Below, one piece after another: positions 59,094 to 64,000 of a DNA stretch of 64,000 nt (position 1 is its first letter; every line of letters starts with the position of its first letter). Both the position numbers and the translations under genes were made by a program. The DNA is taken from positions 354,750-418,749 of the forward strand of contig JAKUNG010000001.1 in the NCBI GenBank assembly GCA_022452285.1, read 5' to 3'. Source of the stretch: Terriglobia bacterium (GTDB taxonomy: Bacteria; Acidobacteriota; Terriglobia; Versatilivoradales; Versatilivoraceae). Below the pieces are notes generated by a model. It had not been told where the DNA came from. It saw only the letters and a list, made by a program, of their open reading frames with translations, and made no database searches.

Positions 59094-59894
59094 ATGCCAT
59101 TTCTTGATCTCCCAACAGGTGCCCGTGTTTATTACGAACGCAAAGGTAAAGGACCTCCGCTCATACTCATCATGGGTACAGGATTAGACTGCTCCTGTTG
59201 GAGGTTACAAGTTGATGCTTACTGCAAGCACTTTGAATGCATTTCATTTGATAATCGGGGCACTGGAAAAACAACAGGAAACCAGACTCCTCTGAGTGTA
59301 TCGCTTATGGCAGCTGACACTGCTGCTTTGATAAAAAAACTTAACCTTGGGCCAGCACATATTTCTGGTCTTTCACTAGGATCATGCATAGCCCAAGAAC
59401 TCACTCTAAATCATCCTGAACTAGTTACTACGTTGCAGCTACATGGCACGTGGGGACGGGCTTACGGGTATGCCAAAAGAAAATTCCGAGCCCAAATTAG
59501 GTTGCTTGAAAAACTAGACCTACGAGCTTTCTACGAGATAAATGTACTCTGGTTTATGACACCTAAATATATGAACCTCTATCCTGACAAAGTGACCAAT
59601 CAAATTAATCAGCTTATTCAAAGTAACCCCCAAAGAGACCTACTAAAACAACAATATCAAGCCGATTTAGACCATGACACTCTAGATCGTTTGCCCCAGA
59701 TCAAAGTTCCCTCTCTTGTAACTGTAGGAAGCTTCGACCTCGCTCTTCCCCCAATGTATGGTAAAGAGGTAACATCAGCTATTCCTAACTGCGAATTTTT
59801 TATGTTTAAGAATGGCGGACATCTTCATAATATTGAAGATTCAGAAGAGTTTAATAGAATTACTCTTGATTTTTTGCAGCGACATTCACTTTAG
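59094..59894 (+). CDS. Alpha/beta fold hydrolase
   Basis: PPLILIMGTGLDCSCW; CISFDNRGTGKTTGN; ISGLSLGSCIAQELTLNHP. Confidence 0.92.
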   Translation: MPFLDLPTGARVYYERKGKGPPLILIMGTGLDCSCWRLQVDAYCKHFECISFDNRGTGKTTGNQTPLSVSLMAADTAALIKKLNLGPAHISGLSLGSCIAQELTLNHPELVTTLQLHGTWGRAYGYAKRKFRAQIRLLEKLDLRAFYEINVLWFMTPKYMNLYPDKVTNQINQLIQSNPQRDLLKQQYQADLDHDTLDRLPQIKVPSLVTVGSFDLALPPMYGKEVTSAIPNCEFFMFKNGGHLHNIEDSEEFNRITLDFLQRHSL

Positions 59895-60044
59895 AAATAA
59901 TACAAACCTTTTTTAACTCAAGAAAAATGAATCTATGCCTTTCAAATTAGTTTTCTGTAGAATTTCTCATTCAAAATGTTAAAGAGTGTTTTTTCAATAA
60001 AGATTTTGAAAGTGAATTAAATATTTTTGGTAAAATTTTTACCT

Positions 60045-61202
60045 ATGCTAATAAATCCGTTAACACAACTAACAGAAGAAGAAGAAATGTTTAGGGATGC
60101 TATTCGAATTTTCTCTGAAGACAAAATTAAACCTTTAACTCAAAAAATGGACGAGGAAGAAACCTTCGACTCAGATCTCCTTAAACAATTTTTTAAAATA
60201 AATCTCATGGGAATTCAGATCCCTGAACAGTGGGGAGGGGCTGGTGGCAGTTTTTTTATGTCTATTTTGGCAGTAGAAGAATTGTCCCGTGTGGATCCTT
60301 CAGCTGGAGTAATCGTTGATGTCCAAAATACCCTAGTTAATAATGCTCTCTTGAATTGGGGTACTAAAAAACAAAAATCCCAATATTTACCTCAACTATC
60401 AAGCCACAAAGTGGGGGCTTATGCTCTATCAGAATCGGGGGCTGGTAGTGATGCATTTGCCCTTAAAACAATAGCAACAGCAGATGGTAATTCTTTTCTA
60501 CTCAATGGCCAAAAGCTCTGGACAACAAATGCCCTTGAAGCAGATATTTTTGTTGTATTTGCAACAGTTGACCCTAATTTAGGTCACCGAGGGATTACTG
60601 CTTTTCTTGTTGAGAAAAGTTTTCCTGGATTCTCGCTTGGAAAGAAAGAAATTAAGCTTGGGATTCGAGCAAGTAGTACTTGTGAAGTGATTTTGAATGA
60701 TTGTAGAGTACCCAATGAAAATGTCCTTGGAGAAATTGGTAACGGATATAAGGTTTCTATTGAAACACTAAACGAAGGTAGAATTGGAATAGCTGGACAG
60801 ATGATTGGATTAGCTGATGGTGCTCTACATTTTGCCATTCAATATTCAAGAGAACGGAAACAGTTTGACCAATCCCTATCTAATTTTCAGGCTATTCGAT
60901 TTCAGCTTGCTGAGCTTTCCACCCAACTTGAGGCAGCCCGCCTATTAACCTATAATGCTGCCAGAATGAAAGATGTTGGAAAACCTTTTATTCGAGAAGC
61001 AGCTATGGCTAAGTACTTCGCATCTCAAGTCGCTGAAAAAATAACCTCGCAAGCAATAGAAATCTTAGGCGGTTACGGTTATACAAGAGATTATCCTGTT
61101 GAAAAATATTTTCGTGATTCCAAAATAGGGAAAATCTATGAAGGTACTTCCTTCATGCAATTAGAAACCATTAGCAAATTTATTCTATCCAAAAAAGATT
61201 AA
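60045..61202 (+). CDS. Acyl-CoA dehydrogenase
   Basis: AYALSESGAGSDAFALKTIA; GIRASSTCEVILNDCRVP; QAIEILGGYGYTRDYPVEKYFRDSKIGKIYEGTSFMQ. Start at internal Met (track 60027). Confidence 0.95.
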   Translation: MLINPLTQLTEEEEMFRDAIRIFSEDKIKPLTQKMDEEETFDSDLLKQFFKINLMGIQIPEQWGGAGGSFFMSILAVEELSRVDPSAGVIVDVQNTLVNNALLNWGTKKQKSQYLPQLSSHKVGAYALSESGAGSDAFALKTIATADGNSFLLNGQKLWTTNALEADIFVVFATVDPNLGHRGITAFLVEKSFPGFSLGKKEIKLGIRASSTCEVILNDCRVPNENVLGEIGNGYKVSIETLNEGRIGIAGQMIGLADGALHFAIQYSRERKQFDQSLSNFQAIRFQLAELSTQLEAARLLTYNAARMKDVGKPFIREAAMAKYFASQVAEKITSQAIEILGGYGYTRDYPVEKYFRDSKIGKIYEGTSFMQLETISKFILSKKD

Positions 61203-61203
61203 A

Positions 61204-61596
61204 ATGAATGAAAAAATTGGCTTACTCCTCATTGATCATGGAAGCCGCAAACAAGATGCAAATAAAGTTGTTATTGAGGTAGCTAATTTAGTCCATGAAA
61301 TGTCAAACTCCTTAATTGTTCAGCATGCACATATGGAATTGGCTGCCCCTTCCCTCCAACAAGCATTTGAAAGATTCGTTGCAGCTGGTGTACATAATGT
61401 TATTGTACAACCTTATTTTCTTGCTCCCGGTAGGCACTCTACCTCAGATATTCCAAAAATGGTTGAAAAGATAGTTCAAAAACATCCCAACATTTCTATT
61501 CAAATAGGTGCTCCCCTTGGGGTCCATCGTAAAATGGCTGAGCTTGTTCTAGAAAGAGTGAGGGAAGCTGATAAATTCAACTTTCTCTCTAAATAA
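61204..61596 (+). CDS. CbiX/SirB-like short chelatase family protein
   Basis: IGLLLIDHGSRKQDANKVV; VIVQPYFLAPGRHSTSDIPKMVEKI. Confidence 0.85.
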   Translation: MNEKIGLLLIDHGSRKQDANKVVIEVANLVHEMSNSLIVQHAHMELAAPSLQQAFERFVAAGVHNVIVQPYFLAPGRHSTSDIPKMVEKIVQKHPNISIQIGAPLGVHRKMAELVLERVREADKFNFLSK

Positions 61597-61782
61597 AAGT
61601 TCAAAACTATAGAAAATCAAAATAGTTAACTTTTATAAACGTAAAGACTAAATGAATTAAAGAATTTATAAAGATAATCTTCATACTATTCTAGATTGAA
61701 ATTCGAATTGATTCTGAAATATGAGTCATCCTCATTTTGGTGAAAGGGACTAACAAAAGGAAAACTTAAAGTACTTTTTAAT

Positions 61783-62718
61783 ATGAATACCTCAGACCCT
61801 AAAAAAGTTAAAGCACTAAAGCCAGGTGACACTATTGGAATTGTTGCTCCTGCTAGTCAAGTTGACCGTGAAATTTTTTTACGCGGGGTTTCTGAAATTG
61901 AAACCTTAGGATATAAAGTTCAATACAGTGATTTGTTATTTTCTAATCACTATTATTTTGCTGGAACCCATTCCCAAAGAGCTGAAAACTTCATGGAATT
62001 CTTTACCAACCCTAAAATTAAGGCTGTCTTTTGTGCCCGTGGAGGTTACGGTAGCCAATATCTATTAGACCTATTGGACACTAATAAATTAAAAGCCAAT
62101 CCTAAGATTTTTTTGGGTTACAGTGATGTTACTACCCTTCTTCAATACCTAGAAAACCAATGTGACATGGTCTGTTTTCATGGACCTATGGTATCGAGAG
62201 AGTTTGCTTCAGGGGAACCCTACTACCTTAAAGAGAGTCTTCAGGACTGTTTAACAAGAACCTCTCCAGGGGCCCAACTCCATTTACCCCAGACAGAAAC
62301 TCTTATGCCAGGCCGAGTTCGAGGTCGTTTGACAGGGGGATGTCTTTCACTTTTAACTGCTTGCTTAGGAACTCCTTATGAGCTCTGTTCGATAAATAAG
62401 ATCTTATTTCTAGAAGATGTTAATACCAAACCGTACCAGTTAGATCGAATGTTAATGCAGCTTAAGCTGGCTGGAAAATTAGAAGAAATCCAAGGATTAA
62501 TTTTTGGTGAAATGCTTAGCTGTGGAGATTCATCTAAAAGTTTCACCTTGCAGGAAATCATATATAACGTTGTTCACCAATTAGACATTCCAGTTTGGTA
62601 TGGACTACCGTCTGGACATACTAGTGGAAAAGGCTTAACCCTACCTTTTGGAGTAGAAATACAGATGGATACTAGTGAAAAATGGCTTAAAATTGAGGAA
62701 TCAGCTGTCATTGAATAG
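61783..62718 (+). CDS. LD-carboxypeptidase (S66 family)
   Basis: LKPGDTIGIVAPAS; FCARGGYGSQYLLDLLD; FLGYSDVTTLLQYLENQCDMVCFHGPMV; GRLTGGCLSLLTACLGTPYEL; GLPSGHT. Confidence 0.95.
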   Translation: MNTSDPKKVKALKPGDTIGIVAPASQVDREIFLRGVSEIETLGYKVQYSDLLFSNHYYFAGTHSQRAENFMEFFTNPKIKAVFCARGGYGSQYLLDLLDTNKLKANPKIFLGYSDVTTLLQYLENQCDMVCFHGPMVSREFASGEPYYLKESLQDCLTRTSPGAQLHLPQTETLMPGRVRGRLTGGCLSLLTACLGTPYELCSINKILFLEDVNTKPYQLDRMLMQLKLAGKLEEIQGLIFGEMLSCGDSSKSFTLQEIIYNVVHQLDIPVWYGLPSGHTSGKGLTLPFGVEIQMDTSEKWLKIEESAVIE

Positions 62719-62805
62719 AGCAAAGCTGATTGCTGAATTATAGTCTTAAAATAACATTACAGAAAACTATCTCACCCATAATTGGGTAACTTAAGTCGAA
62801 AATTC

Positions 62806-64000
62806 ATGATTCTAGACTCACTAGACGCTTCAAAAAAGATTCATCTTGTTGGTATATGTGGAACCGGGATGGCCTCGTTGGCTGGAATGCTTCATACTAA
62901 GGGATTTCATGTTACCGGTTCAGATCAAAATGTTTATCCGCCAATGTCAACCTTTTTACAAGGGTTGGGTATACCTGTCTTAAAAGGGTTTACAGCGTCA
63001 AATTTAAAACCCCATCCTGATTTAGTTGTGATAGGCAATGTAGCTTCACGTGGCAACCCCGAAGTGGAGCTCACATTGAATGAAAAGATCCCATATGTTT
63101 CAATGGCAGAAATTGTAAAAGATGTGTTCATCAGAGGAAAGAAATCAGTTGTAGTAACTGGAACTCATGGTAAAACTACCACAACTGCTTTACTAGCTTG
63201 GATTTTAGAGTTTGGTGGTCTCCACCCCTCTTTCATGCTGGGTGGAATTGCCGAAAACTTTGAAAGTAGTTTTCAAATAGGTAAATCTAATTATTTTATA
63301 ATTGAGGGAGATGAGTATGATACTGCTTTTTTTGATAAGGGCCCAAAATTCCTGCACTATCTACCTGAAGTAGTCATCTTCAATAATTGTGAATTTGACC
63401 ACGCTGATATCTATCCTAACTTTGCTGCCGTTCAACAAAGTTTTTCTAGATTAATAAATATTATTCCTTCTAAAGGGGTGTTGATTGCAGGCTGGGACAA
63501 TGAAATTGTGCAGAATCTAAGTGCTCAATCACTCTCCCCAGTCATTTCATATGGAACACAAGAAGGTGCTCAATGGAGAGCCTGCTCTTTTGAATATTCG
63601 AAAGAATCAACTCGATTTCAGGTAACTAGAGAGGGACAGCTATGGGGACACCTAGAGATCCCCCTAGCAGGAGTTTTTAATATACGCAATGCATTAGCTG
63701 CAATCATATGTGCTAACCATTTTGGATTGCCCAAAAAAATTATTTCTCAAGCTTTACTTCATTTTAAGGGTGTAAAACGCCGGCTGGAGCTTCGCGGTGA
63801 AGTTAAAGAAATCATGGTTTTTGATGATTTTGCTCATCACCCTTCTGCAATTAAAGCAACTTTAACAGCAATAAAAGCAAGATTTCCTAAAAACCGAATT
63901 TGGGCAATTTTTGAACCCAGATCTGCAACCTCTAGACGCAAGGTCTTCCAAAAGCAATTTTCTCAATGTTTCGACCAAGCTGACAACATAGTTTTGTGTT
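62806..64000 (+). CDS. mpl: UDP-N-acetylmuramate:L-Ala-gamma-D-Glu-meso-DAP ligase (Mpl), truncated by window end
   Basis: Direct reading from ATG 62806: MILDSLDASKKIHLVGICGTGMASLAGMLHTKGFHVTGSDQNVYPPMS...SVVVTGTHGKTTTTALLAWILE...DDFAHHPSAIKATL...; open to the window edge, absent from the ORF track. Confidence 0.92.
   Translation, partial: MILDSLDASKKIHLVGICGTGMASLAGMLHTKGFHVTGSDQNVYPPMSTFLQGLGIPVLKGFTASNLKPHPDLVVIGNVASRGNPEVELTLNEKIPYVSMAEIVKDVFIRGKKSVVVTGTHGKTTTTALLAWILEFGGLHPSFMLGGIAENFESSFQIGKSNYFIIEGDEYDTAFFDKGPKFLHYLPEVVIFNNCEFDHADIYPNFAAVQQSFSRLINIIPSKGVLIAGWDNEIVQNLSAQSLSPVISYGTQEGAQWRACSFEYSKESTRFQVTREGQLWGHLEIPLAGVFNIRNALAAIICANHFGLPKKIISQALLHFKGVKRRLELRGEVKEIMVFDDFAHHPSAIKATLTAIKARFPKNRIWAIFEPRSATSRRKVFQKQFSQCFDQADNIVLC

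Noticed and set aside
1-64000. CRISPR arrays, tRNA/rRNA genes, transposases, phage genes, toxin-antitoxin pairs
   Set aside because: None recognised by reading; tRNAs would need tRNAscan-SE to exclude fully.

Overview
This is a 64 kb AT-rich bacterial chromosomal window, mostly densely packed housekeeping genes. I saw no rRNA, tRNA, CRISPR array, IS element or prophage. From left to right:
(1) A minus-strand block encoding an Asp-box (sialidase/BNR-like) lipoprotein cut by the left edge, a DUF2848 protein, a Tat-exported DUF1501 protein, a DUF1549/DUF1553 (PSCyt2/PSD1) cytochrome-like protein and a PPC-type secreted protein.
(2) A divergent pair: a GlcG/HbpS-like protein and a DUF5916-type outer-membrane protein.
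(3) Accessory metabolism: VOC protein, secreted MBL hydrolase, aldo/keto reductase, Tat-exported Gfo/Idh/MocA protein, xylulokinase-like kinase, threonine aldolase, PdxH, YjbQ, Ogt and a second Gfo/Idh/MocA.
(4) A three-gene minus-strand module: HMGL-like synthase, Ptb-like acyltransferase and a divergent acetate-kinase-family protein.
(5) M16 peptidase, PriA, HU, and a purine cluster (purB-S-Q-L-F-M-N) running directly into tyrS.
(6) MBL, M16, RlmN, GT2, an ABC exporter and an alpha/beta hydrolase.
(7) A three-gene succinate dehydrogenase that looks like the actinobacterial Sdh1 type.
(8) rplU-rpmA-obgE-nadD-rsfS-rlmH, with a visible promoter, an internal terminator-like hairpin and a terminal intrinsic terminator.
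(9) MqnD-like, acyl-CoA dehydrogenase, CbiX-like, LD-carboxypeptidase and Mpl (cut by the right edge).
Two edge genes (sialidase-like and Mpl) are absent from the supplied ORF track; I found them by direct reading. I see no clear new defence or mobile system. The best leads are the HMGL/Ptb/divergent-kinase module, the SDH anchor with clustered Cys/His, the PSD1/DUF1501 operon, and the regulatory hairpins. Organism identity is not assigned; the gene content resembles uncultivated marine-type bacteria, but that is only an impression.
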